The position numbers and the translations under genes are program-made. From the NCBI GenBank assembly GCA_017889635.1, contig JAGGAC010000020.1, positions 1 to 38,557 of the forward strand: DNA of 38,557 nucleotides, read 5' to 3'. Source of the stretch: Bacillota bacterium. Lineage in GTDB: Bacteria; Bacillota; Negativicutes; Sporomusales; CTSoil-080. The notes under the pieces were generated by a model. It was given only the letters and a program-made list of their open reading frames with translations, did no database searches and was not told the origin of the DNA. Position 1 is the stretch's first letter; each line of letters opens with the position of its first letter. Below are positions 1 through 8,221 of this stretch, in pieces.

Positions 1-99
1 CAGGATATTTATGTTCAACATGTGAAAGATGCTATAGAAGGAAAATATTTAAAGACGGAGCGGGGAAAAGATCGTCCGGTAATTCCGGCGATTGAATAA
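1..99 (+). CDS. 3' end of an unidentified protein (partial)
   Basis: The first frame is open from base 1 to a TAA at 97-99 and gives the last 32 residues of a protein, ending in RPVIPAIE. It is followed at once by a terminator-like hairpin, which fits the end of a real gene. The rest of the gene lies outside the window and I do not recognise the family from this tail. Confidence 0.6.
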   Translation, partial: QDIYVQHVKDAIEGKYLKTERGKDRPVIPAIE

Positions 100-105
100 G
101 AAACT

Positions 106-152
106 AAGAGCTGTATACCCTTAATTTTGTGAAAGGGCAACAGCTCTTTTTT
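106..152 (+). terminator. Terminator-like hairpin
   Basis: AAGAGCTG (106-113) pairs with CAGCTCTT (141-148) and runs into a T tract ending at 152. The loop is long (27 nt). It sits just after the partial gene and 55 bases before the next start, so it probably separates the two transcripts. Confidence 0.6.
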
Positions 153-207
153 ATCAAATTAACCATTCGTTTATTAAACCGCATTAAATGTGAAGAGGTG
201 ACAAACT

Positions 208-1188
208 TTGAAAATAAGTTCGTGTTTGAAAATGATGTCTATTTTAATAGTGGCAGTTATTTTAGCAACTGCCTGTGGGATGCAATCAAAGCAGGGTGGC
301 GATGGGAACGCAATACAGAAAGAATATTTAACAATAAAAGATGATGCAGGACGAAGTGTGGTGTTGCAACATAAACCGGAAAAGATTGTTGTGTTAGCGC
401 CATCCTTTCTTGAACTATTGTATGCTGTTGACGGAAAAGCTGTTGGACGTACCAGTTCTAATTCGAAGTATGCAATTCCGGAACAGGCTCTTGGGGTTTC
501 GGAGGTTGGGTTGGTATATAATATCAATGTTGAGAAAGTGGTGTCTTTGCAGCCAGACTTAGTAATTGCAATGCAAGGTATACACGATAAACTAATTCCG
601 ATGCTGGAGAGTAATAATATTCCTGTAATTGTTCTGAAATACAAAACCTATGATGATGTGTTCGATAAAATTAAATTATTTGGGGATATTATTGGTACGA
701 AAGAGAAAGCACAAGTATTAACTCAGGATATGAATGCCAAGCTAGAAAAAATTATTAATAAACTTCCTGGAAATAATACGAAAATTGCTATTTTACATGC
801 GACGGCAAAAAACGTTAGTTTAGAACTTGAAAATAGTATCGCCGGTAATACGGCTAGACTGTTACATCTGCAAAATATTGCTGCCGTTAGTAGCCCTATA
901 AATAGTGGAAGCGATGTGATACCATATAGTCTTGAAAAGTTGGTGGAGAATGATCCTGATATCATTTTCGTAGTTACTATGGGAGGTTCGAATGAAATTG
1001 AAAAGAAAATGCAAGCAGAGGTGGAGAACAATCCAGCATGGTCATCTTTGCGAGCGGTTCAGGAGAAAAAGGTAGTGTTTTTGCCAGCGGATCTTTTTTT
1101 ATTAAATCCTGGGCTAAGAATACCCGAGGCCGCACAATATATGGCTAGATGCGTATATCCAGAGATTTACGCAAATGATAAGCAATAA
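208..1188 (+). CDS. Periplasmic-binding lipoprotein of an ABC transporter (BtuF/FhuD-like family)
   Basis: A 326-residue class III substrate-binding protein, the type that carries corrinoids, haem or siderophores to a BtuCD-like permease. A signal segment (residues 8-22) ends at ATAC with Cys23 as the likely lipid-anchored residue; the lipobox is slightly atypical because position -3 is Ala. The mature part begins with a TIKDDAGRSVVL strand and a KIVVLAPSFLELLYAV segment, as in periplasmic-binding domains. The start is TTG, chosen because GAGGTG lies seven bases upstream. No permease or ATPase is next to it and no riboswitch precedes it, so the ligand cannot be told; it may share the BtuCD encoded at 17.4-19.2 kb (inference). 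Confidence 0.8.
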   Translation: MKISSCLKMMSILIVAVILATACGMQSKQGGDGNAIQKEYLTIKDDAGRSVVLQHKPEKIVVLAPSFLELLYAVDGKAVGRTSSNSKYAIPEQALGVSEVGLVYNINVEKVVSLQPDLVIAMQGIHDKLIPMLESNNIPVIVLKYKTYDDVFDKIKLFGDIIGTKEKAQVLTQDMNAKLEKIINKLPGNNTKIAILHATAKNVSLELENSIAGNTARLLHLQNIAAVSSPINSGSDVIPYSLEKLVENDPDIIFVVTMGGSNEIEKKMQAEVENNPAWSSLRAVQEKKVVFLPADLFLLNPGLRIPEAAQYMARCVYPEIYANDKQ

Positions 1189-1374
1189 AACAAGTGGTAT
1201 TGTGAATTAAATAAATAGGGCAATGATTCATGGGCTGAGAGGTAGAAACTAAATATTGAGGAGGAAGGTGCGCATTTAAGAAGGTTATATATGAAGTACG
1301 GTTGCTTTGGCAAATTCAAAACGCGCTCAAAAATGCTACTACTGATTTAGGTATATATATAAAAGGATTGAAGC

Positions 1375-2679
1375 ATGAGTAACAAAATAGCAAAGATTAT
1401 AAGTGGAAGTATTGCCGAAGAATTGGAGATAGAAGTTGGAGATAATTTAATCAGCATAAATGGAACTGAGATTAAGGATATAATAGACTATAAGTTTTTA
1501 ATGGCAGATGATTATATAGAGGTTGAAATAGAAAAGGAAAACGGGGAAATTTGGACTTTTGAAGTTGAAAAAGAATATCAAGAAGATTTAGGCATTGAAT
1601 TTGAAAATGGAATTATAGATGAGGCTCGAAGCTGTCATAATAAGTGCCTTTTTTGTTTTATTGATCAGTTACCAAAGGGAATGCGAAAGACACTGTATTT
1701 TAAAGATGATGATTCAAGATTGTCCTTTCTTCAAGGGAATTTTGTAACGTTAACAAATATGACTGATGCGGATTTAGAAAGAATTATTCGATACAGAATT
1801 AGTCCTATAAATGTTTCGGTACATACAACTAATGCTGAACTTAGAAAAAGAATGTTGAATAACAGGTTTGCAGGAACTATTTATGAAAGACTTGAGAAAT
1901 TAGCAGCTGCAGGTATTAACATGAATTGTCAAATAGTATTATGTCCTGGATATAATAATGGAGAAGAATTAATTAAAACAGTAAATGACTTATATAAGTT
2001 ATACCCTTCTGTTGAAAATGTAGCGGCAGTACCAGTTGCAGTTACTAAGTTTAGAAAAAATATAAAAGAAATAACTTTATACGATGCTGAAAGTGCTAAA
2101 GCGGAAATTGATAATGTTAGTAAGTTTCAGCAAAAGGCTTTAATGGAAATTGGCACTCCCTTTATTAGACTGGCAGATGAATTCTATGTACTTTCAGGGA
2201 GCGAAATTCCGGATACCGAATTTTATGGGGATTTTGATCAAATTGAAGATGGTATAGGAATGGTCAGGTTTTTTAGAGATAGTATTACTAAAAATCTAAA
2301 AAAGATTAACATGAAAGGCAAAGGTTCATTCAGTTTGATTACAGGTGTTTCCGCATATAATGAAATATTATGGGCTGCGAAGGCTATTGAGAAAAGAAAT
2401 GACAGAATCATAATGAATGTTCATAAAGTTATAAATAATTTTTTTGAACCAACAATCACTGTAGCTGGGCTGCTGACTGGACAGGATGTTATGAAACAGA
2501 TACAACCAGATAGTGTTTTAGAGTATATAATAATGCCGAAGAATATGTTTAAGAGTGACGAAAATATAATGCTGGATGATATTACTGCTGTTGACCTAGA
2601 AAGATATTTTAATAAAAAGATTTTAATCTGTGATTTTACGGGGGAAGACTTGATTCGGCTCGTCAACGAACATATTTAA
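1375..2679 (+). CDS. DUF512 protein: PDZ-like domain plus radical-SAM-type domain
   Basis: The 434-residue product starts with a PDZ-like stretch (residues 1-70, IAKIISGSIAEELEIEVGD then ISING), followed by C87-x3-C91-x2-C94 in a CHNKCLFCFIDQLP segment, the [4Fe-4S]/SAM cysteine pattern. A VSVHTTNAELR strand and an LCPGYNNG segment follow. This layout is typical of the DUF512 family, conserved in clostridia and Negativicutes with no settled biochemical role. ATG has AAAAGGA upstream. The gene stands alone, with about 190 bases of featureless sequence before it, so context gives no help. Confidence 0.85.
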   Translation: MSNKIAKIISGSIAEELEIEVGDNLISINGTEIKDIIDYKFLMADDYIEVEIEKENGEIWTFEVEKEYQEDLGIEFENGIIDEARSCHNKCLFCFIDQLPKGMRKTLYFKDDDSRLSFLQGNFVTLTNMTDADLERIIRYRISPINVSVHTTNAELRKRMLNNRFAGTIYERLEKLAAAGINMNCQIVLCPGYNNGEELIKTVNDLYKLYPSVENVAAVPVAVTKFRKNIKEITLYDAESAKAEIDNVSKFQQKALMEIGTPFIRLADEFYVLSGSEIPDTEFYGDFDQIEDGIGMVRFFRDSITKNLKKINMKGKGSFSLITGVSAYNEILWAAKAIEKRNDRIIMNVHKVINNFFEPTITVAGLLTGQDVMKQIQPDSVLEYIIMPKNMFKSDENIMLDDITAVDLERYFNKKILICDFTGEDLIRLVNEHI

Positions 2680-2828
2680 GCGAACTTTTTCCGCAGACAA
2701 AAACATGACTGGATTTATATAAATGGGGATGATAACAATTGCGAATTTTAGTTAATAGGGATATGAAAAGGTACTCGGAAATAAAACTTTGGCGATAGAT
2801 TTTATGGTGATATGCAGGAGGAAACCAC

Positions 2829-3752
2829 ATGACGTTGCAACAATTAAAATATATGATTGAAATTGTAAATTGCGGATCTATTAACGAGGCCGCAAAAAGA
2901 CTGTATATTACGCAACCCAGTCTGTCCAACGCTGTCAAGGAACTTGAAACTGAAATTGGTATAGATATTTTTATTCGAACCCCAAGGGGAATCACTCTTT
3001 CCAGGGATGGCGCTGAATTTTTAGGCTATGCCCGGCAGGTTGTGGAGCAGGCGGGGCTTTTGGAACAACGTTACTTGAATAAGAAGCCTTCGCGGCAACT
3101 TTGTTCTATTTCAACGCAGCATTACGCTTTTGCTGTTAACGCATTTGTAAACCTTATTAAGCACAGTGGCGCGGATGAGTATGAATTTACTCTTCGGGAA
3201 ACACGGACGTACGAAATTATTGAAGATGTCAAGAACCTGCGCAGTGAAATTGGTATTATGTATATGAATCCATTTAACCGAGGGGTTATAGAAAAGCTGC
3301 TGCGGGAAACTAGTCTTGATTTTCATTCGTTGTTTACGGCGAAACCGCATATTTTTATTAGCACGGAAAATCCTCTTGCTGGGCGTAAGTTCGTAACGCT
3401 GGAGGATTTGCAGGAGTATCCGTATTTGTCTTTTGAACAGGGGGAATTCAATTCTTTCTATTTTTCAGAAGAAATTTTAAGTACGGTATTTCATAAGAAG
3501 AGCATCCATGTCAGCGATCGGGCAACTCTGTTCAATCTTTTGATTGGATTGAACGGTTATACCATTTCCACCGGAATTGTCAGCGCAGATTTAAACGGCG
3601 ACAACATTATATCAGTCCCTTTACAGGTCGATGATTATATTGAAGTTGGCTGGATTTGCAATCATCAAATACAACTCAGTAAGCAAGCAAATGCTTATTT
3701 AAGTGAATTGGAGTCTGTGATTAAGAAATATAGTCTTTTATTGCAGGAATAG
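2829..3752 (+). CDS. LysR-family transcriptional regulator
   Basis: A 307-residue protein with the LysR N-terminal winged helix-turn-helix (residues 1-60: LQQLKYMIEIVNCGSINEAAKRLYITQPSLSNAVKELE) and a C-terminal effector-binding domain. AGGAGGAAA lies before the ATG. The next gene, 105 bases downstream on the same strand, encodes a short methionine-synthase-like methyltransferase. LysR proteins often control a neighbour, so that gene is the first candidate target (inference); LysR regulators of methionine metabolism such as MetR are known. Confidence 0.9.
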   Translation: MTLQQLKYMIEIVNCGSINEAAKRLYITQPSLSNAVKELETEIGIDIFIRTPRGITLSRDGAEFLGYARQVVEQAGLLEQRYLNKKPSRQLCSISTQHYAFAVNAFVNLIKHSGADEYEFTLRETRTYEIIEDVKNLRSEIGIMYMNPFNRGVIEKLLRETSLDFHSLFTAKPHIFISTENPLAGRKFVTLEDLQEYPYLSFEQGEFNSFYFSEEILSTVFHKKSIHVSDRATLFNLLIGLNGYTISTGIVSADLNGDNIISVPLQVDDYIEVGWICNHQIQLSKQANAYLSELESVIKKYSLLLQE

Positions 3753-3767
3753 GATATAGATAAAAAC

Positions 3768-3823
3768 TATATACCGATATAAAATTTATGTGTTACCTTA
3801 TATGTGATTCTCTATGCTATACT
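3768..3823 (+). promoter_or_regulatory. Possible promoter and operator for the MetE-like gene
   Basis: TATAT-N4-ATATA (3768-3781) is a short dyad of the size LysR proteins bind. A TATACT hexamer (3818-3823) lies 34 bases before the next ATG and could be a -10 box; the -35 is weak (TTACCT, 19 bases upstream). AT-rich DNA makes such matches easy, so this is a suggestion only. Confidence 0.3.
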
Positions 3824-3857
3824 GACAAAAAAATCAAAGTAGTAAGGAGAATTACGT

Positions 3858-4997
3858 ATGGGTGCTTATTTTGAAAATACAACTAAAAGAACATCAGCTC
3901 CTTTCCGGTATGACATTGTTGGAAGCTTTCTGCGTCCTCAAGCAATTAAAGAGGCAAGAGAAACGTTTGCGACCGGGAAAATAACCCAGACTGAGCTTAC
4001 TTGTGTTGAAGATGATGAAATTATGAAACTTATTGACAAACAGAAGAAGATTGGACTGAAGGCTGTCACAGACGGAGAATTCCGTCGCAGTTATTGGCAT
4101 CTGGATTTCTTTTGGGGCTTTGAAGGTGTGGAGCATGTGATAATGGATCACGGCTATTTTTTTCATGGAGAGGAAACCAGGGCAGATTCTGCACGGCTTT
4201 CTGGTAAAATCCGCTTTTCAGGTCACCCGTTTTTGGCGCACTATCGTTTTTTAAAGCAAATGGCTGGCGATGATGTGATTGCCAGACAGACTATTCCTGC
4301 TCCAGCTCAATTTTTTGCGGAAATAGTTCGGGACGTGAATAAAGATGAAATTGTAAAATACTATTCTGACGGTGAAGAACTTTACAGCGATATTTCTGAC
4401 GCTTATCGTAAGGCGATTCTCGCGTTTTATAAATTGGGATGCCGGAATATTCAATTGGATGATTGCACCTGGGGCATGATTTGTGATAAAAACTTCTGGT
4501 CGACAATGGCTGGCGAAGGATATGATATTCAAGAGCTTCAGAACATCTATCTTCGCCTAAACAACGATGCAATAAAAGGTCTTCCGGACGACATGATGGT
4601 AACTACCCATATTTGTCGCGGCAATTATCACTCTACTTGGGCGACATCCGGTGGTTATGATCCAGTTGCTAAAACTCTTTTTGGAAATGAAAATGTATCT
4701 GCCTATTATCTGGAATATGACACTGAGCGCGCAGGTGATTTTTCTCCATTAAAAGAAGTGTCTGGCGATAAGCTGGTGGTTCTTGGCCTGGTGTCTTCTA
4801 AAACGGGAGATCTTGAGAATAAGGAGAAAATCATCGCTCGTATTCACGAGGCCGCGCAGTATGTTCCGGCGGATCGTTTGTGCTTAAGCCCCCAATGCGG
4901 TTTTGCTTCTACCGAAGAGGGGAATATTTTGACAGAAGAACAGCAATGGAGGAAGCTTGCCTTTATTAAAGAAATTGCAGAGGAAGTATGGAGATAA
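3858..4997 (+). CDS. MetE C-terminal-domain methyltransferase (YxjG/YxjH-like)
   Basis: A 379-residue protein covering only the catalytic barrel of cobalamin-independent methionine synthase, with no N-terminal half. The zinc-site pattern is intact: H251-x-C253 (THICRG), E286 and C347 (SPQCGFAS), plus the early DIVGSFLRP and VTDGEFRRSYW segments. Members of this family move a methyl group to homocysteine from short folates or other donors; the donor cannot be read from sequence. A full-length MetE is also present at 9011-11254, so this protein is not the only B12-independent route to methionine. No riboswitch is seen upstream. AAGGAG precedes the ATG. Confidence 0.85.
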   Translation: MGAYFENTTKRTSAPFRYDIVGSFLRPQAIKEARETFATGKITQTELTCVEDDEIMKLIDKQKKIGLKAVTDGEFRRSYWHLDFFWGFEGVEHVIMDHGYFFHGEETRADSARLSGKIRFSGHPFLAHYRFLKQMAGDDVIARQTIPAPAQFFAEIVRDVNKDEIVKYYSDGEELYSDISDAYRKAILAFYKLGCRNIQLDDCTWGMICDKNFWSTMAGEGYDIQELQNIYLRLNNDAIKGLPDDMMVTTHICRGNYHSTWATSGGYDPVAKTLFGNENVSAYYLEYDTERAGDFSPLKEVSGDKLVVLGLVSSKTGDLENKEKIIARIHEAAQYVPADRLCLSPQCGFASTEEGNILTEEQQWRKLAFIKEIAEEVWR

Positions 4998-5097
4998 GGT
5001 GGGGGGAATAATGCAAATTCAGTGATTTCTTTTGGTGGGTGAGTTAGCCGGTTGAATTTATTTTTAAGAACCTGAGTTGCTGTTTCTTAGGGAAATA

Positions 5098-5127
5098 TTG
5101 ACAAAGTAGACGTGATAATGGTAAATT
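5098..5127 (+). promoter_or_regulatory. Candidate promoter for the riboswitch leader
   Basis: A perfect TTGACA (5098-5103) is followed after 18 bases by TAAATT (5122-5127), about 25 bases before the first cobalamin aptamer. The -35 is strong and the -10 is four of six. Confidence 0.45.
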
Positions 5128-5152
5128 TAAAAAGATTAGAAAAATAAAATAC

Positions 5153-5356
5153 AGATGGAGCAGGTGCCCCTACGGGCTTAATAGGGAAGTCCGGTGAAAT
5201 ACCGGCGCGGTCCCGCCACTGTAATGAGGAGCGAACCCAAGATATGCCACTGGAACGAAAGTTTTGGGAAGGTTTGGGCAAGCTATGATTCAGAGCCAGG
5301 AGAACTGCCTGTTTAGCAATCACCGTTAAAGTACCCACGAGTGATGGGGAGGAGAT
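5153..5356 (+). promoter_or_regulatory. Cobalamin riboswitch, first of the tandem set
   Basis: The conserved class-I cobalamin aptamer blocks occur in order: GGTGCC entry near 5163, GGGAAGTCCGGTGAAAT, CGGTCCCGCCACTGTAATGA, and the B12 box GAGCCAGGAGAACTGCC at 5293-5309. A 3' segment CAATCACC...CCCACGAGTGATGGGGAGG follows; the same segment recurs after the other two class-I copies in this window. Downstream are a perfect 20-base palindrome and a strong terminator rather than a gene, so this switch acts by early termination before a second riboswitch. Confidence 0.95.
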
Positions 5357-5386
5357 TTTCGTATAATGGTTGTACGATATTTCTTT

Positions 5387-5406
5387 CCCGGCAAAATTTT
5401 GCCGGG
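5387..5406. repeat. Perfect 20-base palindrome in the riboswitch expression platform
   Basis: CCCGGCAAAA (5387-5396) is followed directly by its complement TTTTGCCGGG (5397-5406). It lies between the first aptamer and its terminator. No T run follows, so it is more likely a competing hairpin or a structural element than a terminator on its own. Confidence 0.6.
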
Positions 5407-5441
5407 ATGTGTATTGTTGCGGCTTTATACTTATATCTATA

Positions 5442-5468
5442 CCTCCTGCTTGTGGCAGGAGGTTTTTT
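5442..5468 (+). terminator. Intrinsic terminator after the first cobalamin riboswitch
   Basis: CCTCCTGC (5442-5449) pairs with GCAGGAGG (5455-5462) and is followed by six Ts. It lies between two riboswitches with no gene in between, so it must act as the output of the first one. Confidence 0.85.
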
Positions 5469-5496
5469 AGTTTGTTCACTTTTGACAAGTAAATAG

Positions 5497-5703
5497 TAAT
5501 GAGGTAGGTGCCCCAAAGGGCTTAATAGGGAAGTCCGGTGAAAGGCCGGTGCGGTCCCGCCACTGTAATGAGGAGTAAACCCAAGGAGATGCCACTGGGA
5601 CGAATTTGTCCTGGGAAGGTTTGGGTGAGCTATGATTCAGAGCCAGGAGAACTGCCTATCTAACAATCACCATTAATTACCCACGAGCGATGGGGAGGGG
5701 ATT
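5497..5703 (+). promoter_or_regulatory. Cobalamin riboswitch, second of the tandem set
   Basis: A second full class-I aptamer, closely matching the first: GTAGGTGCC, GGGAAGTCCGGTGAAAGG, GCGGTCCCGCCACTGTAATG, and the B12 box AGCCAGGAGAACTGCC at 5641-5656, then CAATCACC...CCCACGAGCGATGGGGAGG. It begins about 30 bases after the first terminator. A TTGACA at 5482-5487 has no -10 at a usable distance, so transcription probably reads through from the first unit. Confidence 0.95.
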
Positions 5704-5721
5704 AGCCGTTTAGGGCGTTTT

Positions 5722-5805
5722 GCTCGGTTATTATAATAGCCGAGCCTATTTTGCAACGCACTTTTTTGGGTAACGAAATCTCCTATCGCTAGGAGATTTT
5801 TCTTT
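5722..5805 (+). terminator. Expression platform and terminator of the second riboswitch
   Basis: A hairpin GCTCGGTTAT/ATAGCCGAGC (5722-5745) is followed by a terminator, AAATCTCCTA (5776-5785) pairing with TAGGAGATTT (5790-5799) and a T-rich tail. The two-hairpin layout repeats that after the first aptamer. Confidence 0.8.
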
Positions 5806-5829
5806 TGCTCAAAATTAGGCTGGCATGAA

Positions 5830-6031
5830 TTATAAATAGTTCAATCAGGAGAGGGGGTGAGGCTGCACATTTATGGTGTATTAATTAGAAAGCAATTACC
5901 ATTGATGAGGAAGTCCGAGTAAATCGGACACAGACTTGTTATGTGAGAAAAGGGTTAAGTAGCAAGTCTGAAGTCCAAATATATATGATAATTACCTGCT
6001 TTTTGTCTGTCACAAAGGGGGAGGTAATAAA
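5830..6031 (+). promoter_or_regulatory. Unassigned structured mRNA leader before the CoA-transferase
   Basis: About 200 bases between the second terminator and the GTG start fold readily: ATGGT (5873-5877) with ACCAT (5898-5902), GTCCGA (5913-5918) with TCGGAC (5924-5929), AGACTTG (5932-5938) with CAAGTCT (5963-5969). ATTACCT (5991-5997) can pair with AGGTAAT (6022-6028), which contains the Shine-Dalgarno sequence, four bases before the GTG. The GGAAGTCCGAGTAAATCGGAC part resembles the GGGAAGTCCGGTGAAA block of the neighbouring aptamers, but the CCGCCACTGTAA core is missing. It may be a decayed or derived cobalamin aptamer working on translation, or an unrelated element. Confidence 0.45.
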
Positions 6032-7591
6032 GTGTCAAAAATAGTCGATGCTTATTTTGAAGGATTTCAGGAAAATACCATTGATATTTATAGCCGCGTG
6101 TACAATGAATTTCTTCGCAAAAAAATTGTTAGTGCTAAAGAGGCCGCGACAGCTATTCAGCCAGGAATGATTATCGCAACAAGTGGTTTTACGCCAGCCG
6201 GTTACCCTAAAAGTGTTCCGTTAGCGTTAGTCGATAGGATAAAAAAGGAGGGCTTTAAAGTAAACTTGTGGACAGGTGCTTCGGTGGGAGATGAACTGGA
6301 TGGTGCTTTAGCTAGAGCAGGCGGTCTTGCCAAGTATTTGCCATATCAGACAAATGATGATGTACGGAAGTTGATCAATGAAGGTGAAATTGAGTATTTA
6401 GATCTTCATTTAAGCCATGTAGGGCAAATGGCTCGTTCGGGATTTTTGGGCGGCAAAGTGGATGTAGCTATTATAGAAGCCAGTGCTATAACGGAGGACG
6501 GCTATATTATTCCGACCACCTCATTGGGGAATACAGCATCTTATGTACAAAGTGCCGATAGGATCATTGTTGAAATAAATGTTACTCAACCAGAAAATTT
6601 AGCTGGTATTCATGATGTATATATACCGAATGATCCTCCGAAGCGATCGCCAATTATGATTGGCAAGGTAAACGATCGAATTGGAGTTCCTTATATAGCG
6701 AGTGATATCAATAAAATTCAATATATCGTGCCTTGTGACAAACCTGATGGAGTCCGTGATTTTGCAAAGAAGGATGCGATTTCCGAAGCAATAGCCGGAC
6801 AGCTTATTGAGTTTTTCCATGATGAGATAAGGGAAGGCCGTCTTCCTTGCAATTTGCTGCCGCTACAATCAGGGGTGGGATCAGTAGCGAATGCGGTTGT
6901 GAGTGGTTTGGTTGACTCTGATTTTACAGATTTGACTGTATATACAGAGGTCATTCAAGATGGTTTATTAGATCTTATTGATGCAGAAAAACTGGTCTTT
7001 GCTTCGGGAACGGCGTTGACACTGTCGCCGTATGGGCTAAAGAGGTTTTATGACGAGATAGAAAGATACCGAAAAAGAATCGTATTAAGACCGCAAGAAA
7101 TATCAAATTCTCCCGAGGTAATTCGACGTTTAGGTGTTATAGCTATGAATACGGCCTTAGAGTTTGATATTTATGGTAATGTAAATTCTACGCATGTTAT
7201 GGGGACAAAAATGATGAATGGAATCGGTGGATCGGGGGATTTTGCAAGAAATGCGTATTTGACCATATTTTTTAGCAGTTCGTTGGCCAAAAACGGCCTA
7301 ATTTCTTCTATAGTACCTATGTGTTCACATGTTGATCATACGGAGCATGATACGGATATTTTTGTTACCGAGCGGGGAATTGCCGATGTCAGAGGACTAA
7401 GTCCCAAACAACGGGCCAGGCGGATAATTGATCGTTGTGTTCACCCCAAATATCAGCCCTTACTATTAGATTATCTTGTTAGAGCGGAGCGTGAAACTCA
7501 TAATACTCATACGCCACATCAGTTAAATGAAGCATTAAGCTGGCATGAGCGATATTTAAAAACGGGATCAATGGCGGTAAAAAATGCATAA
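6032..7591 (+). CDS. Acetyl-CoA hydrolase/CoA-transferase (succinate/propionyl-CoA:acetate type)
   Basis: A 519-residue protein of the acetyl-CoA hydrolase/transferase family, normal full length. Visible motifs are SGFTPAGYPKSVP (51-63), the CoA-loop-like QSGVGSVANAV (279-289), YTEVIQDG with Glu306 as the likely catalytic glutamate, and a Gly-rich GIGGSGDFARNAY segment. These cytoplasmic enzymes swap CoA between succinate, acetate and propionate. In propionate-forming Negativicutes one such enzyme closes the methylmalonyl-CoA route, which needs adenosylcobalamin; that would explain control by B12 leaders (inference). The start is GTG, placed by GGGGGAGG seven bases upstream. A broken second copy of its 3' end lies at 8222-8309. 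Confidence 0.9.
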   Translation: MSKIVDAYFEGFQENTIDIYSRVYNEFLRKKIVSAKEAATAIQPGMIIATSGFTPAGYPKSVPLALVDRIKKEGFKVNLWTGASVGDELDGALARAGGLAKYLPYQTNDDVRKLINEGEIEYLDLHLSHVGQMARSGFLGGKVDVAIIEASAITEDGYIIPTTSLGNTASYVQSADRIIVEINVTQPENLAGIHDVYIPNDPPKRSPIMIGKVNDRIGVPYIASDINKIQYIVPCDKPDGVRDFAKKDAISEAIAGQLIEFFHDEIREGRLPCNLLPLQSGVGSVANAVVSGLVDSDFTDLTVYTEVIQDGLLDLIDAEKLVFASGTALTLSPYGLKRFYDEIERYRKRIVLRPQEISNSPEVIRRLGVIAMNTALEFDIYGNVNSTHVMGTKMMNGIGGSGDFARNAYLTIFFSSSLAKNGLISSIVPMCSHVDHTEHDTDIFVTERGIADVRGLSPKQRARRIIDRCVHPKYQPLLLDYLVRAERETHNTHTPHQLNEALSWHERYLKTGSMAVKNA

Positions 7592-7614
7592 TGAGAGGGG
7601 AGACAAGGTTACTC

Positions 7615-8052
7615 ATGTACTATCTACTGGCTTTTTTAGTAGGTTTGGGAATGGCTGTTCAGACTGCAGTAAATACGCAGTTAAAAGAACTGATCGGAGG
7701 ACCTTTGCAAGCATCTCTTATTAATGTAATTATTGCTGCTCTAGCATTGACACTATTATTGACGCTGACCGGGAACATAAATCATTGGGAAGGAATAGGT
7801 GATGGCGGTTTAAACTGGTGGAAACTGACTGGTGGAATTATCGGGGCGTTGTATCTTGTAGGGATGATTGTCTCAGCACCGCAAATTGGCCCGGCTAACA
7901 TGTTTAGTTTAATTGTTGGCGGGCAAATCGTAACCGCTATTGTGCTTGATCATTTTGGCCTTTTGGGATTCGCTGTTCATACTGTCACTCCATTGAGAGC
8001 AATGGGGGTTGGTATGTTGGTTATTAGTGTATATATAATTCAAAGCAATTAA
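7615..8052 (+). CDS. DMT-family membrane protein (YdcZ/DUF606 type)
   Basis: A 145-residue, very hydrophobic protein with four to five helices, starting YYLLAFLVGLGMAVQTAVNTQLKELIGG, the usual N-terminus of the half-size DUF606 transporters. An in-frame ATG at 7591 overlaps the CoA-transferase stop (TAATG) and would add eight polar residues, but it has no Shine-Dalgarno; 7615 gives the normal family length. It appears to be translated from the CoA-transferase mRNA. Substrate unknown; such proteins often work as pairs of halves, and no partner is seen here. Confidence 0.75.
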   Translation: MYYLLAFLVGLGMAVQTAVNTQLKELIGGPLQASLINVIIAALALTLLLTLTGNINHWEGIGDGGLNWWKLTGGIIGALYLVGMIVSAPQIGPANMFSLIVGGQIVTAIVLDHFGLLGFAVHTVTPLRAMGVGMLVISVYIIQSN

Positions 8053-8056
8053 TAGA

Positions 8057-8099
8057 ATATCAATCACCGTTTTATTCATGAGCGATGAGGAGGGGATTT
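8057..8099 (+). promoter_or_regulatory. Remnant of the 3' part of a cobalamin riboswitch
   Basis: The sequence ATCAATCACCGTTTTATTCA followed by TGAGCGATGAGGAGGGGATT matches almost base for base the segment that follows the B12 box in the three full riboswitches (for example at 16346-16382). The aptamer itself is absent, so ligand sensing should be lost. It follows the DMT gene directly. Confidence 0.7.
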
Positions 8100-8100
8100 A

Positions 8101-8180
8101 AAGGGCTATATCAGCGGCATGAGTTTGTCATGCTCTGCTATAGGCGATTTAAGCCCTTCTTTAGAAAGGAGGGCTTTTTA
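8101..8180 (+). terminator. Terminator with a competing upstream arm
   Basis: AAGCCCTTCTTT (8151-8162) pairs with AAAGGAGGGCTT (8165-8176) and ends in Ts. AAGGGCT at 8101-8107 could pair with the same AGCCCTT arm, and GCATGA/TCATGC makes a hairpin between. This looks like the expression platform left behind by the lost riboswitch; it still ends the CoA-transferase/DMT transcript. Confidence 0.7.
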
Positions 8181-8221
8181 TTACCGATAAGCACAATATT
8201 ATTTTCATTACGCTGCTGGTT

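Noticed and set aside
129-344. Plus-strand frame overlapping the start of the substrate-binding lipoprotein
   Set aside because: It is out of frame with the lipoprotein, starts in the terminator and shows no family features.
5830-6031. Lysine riboswitch, T-box, RNase P or hammerhead identity for the third leader
   Set aside because: Short resemblances exist (GAGGCTGC, CTGTCACAAAG, GATGAGGAAGTCCGAG), but the defining cores of each class are missing: no GCCGAAG/GGGTCGGC, no GGGTGGNACCGCG, no RNase P body and no GAAA core.
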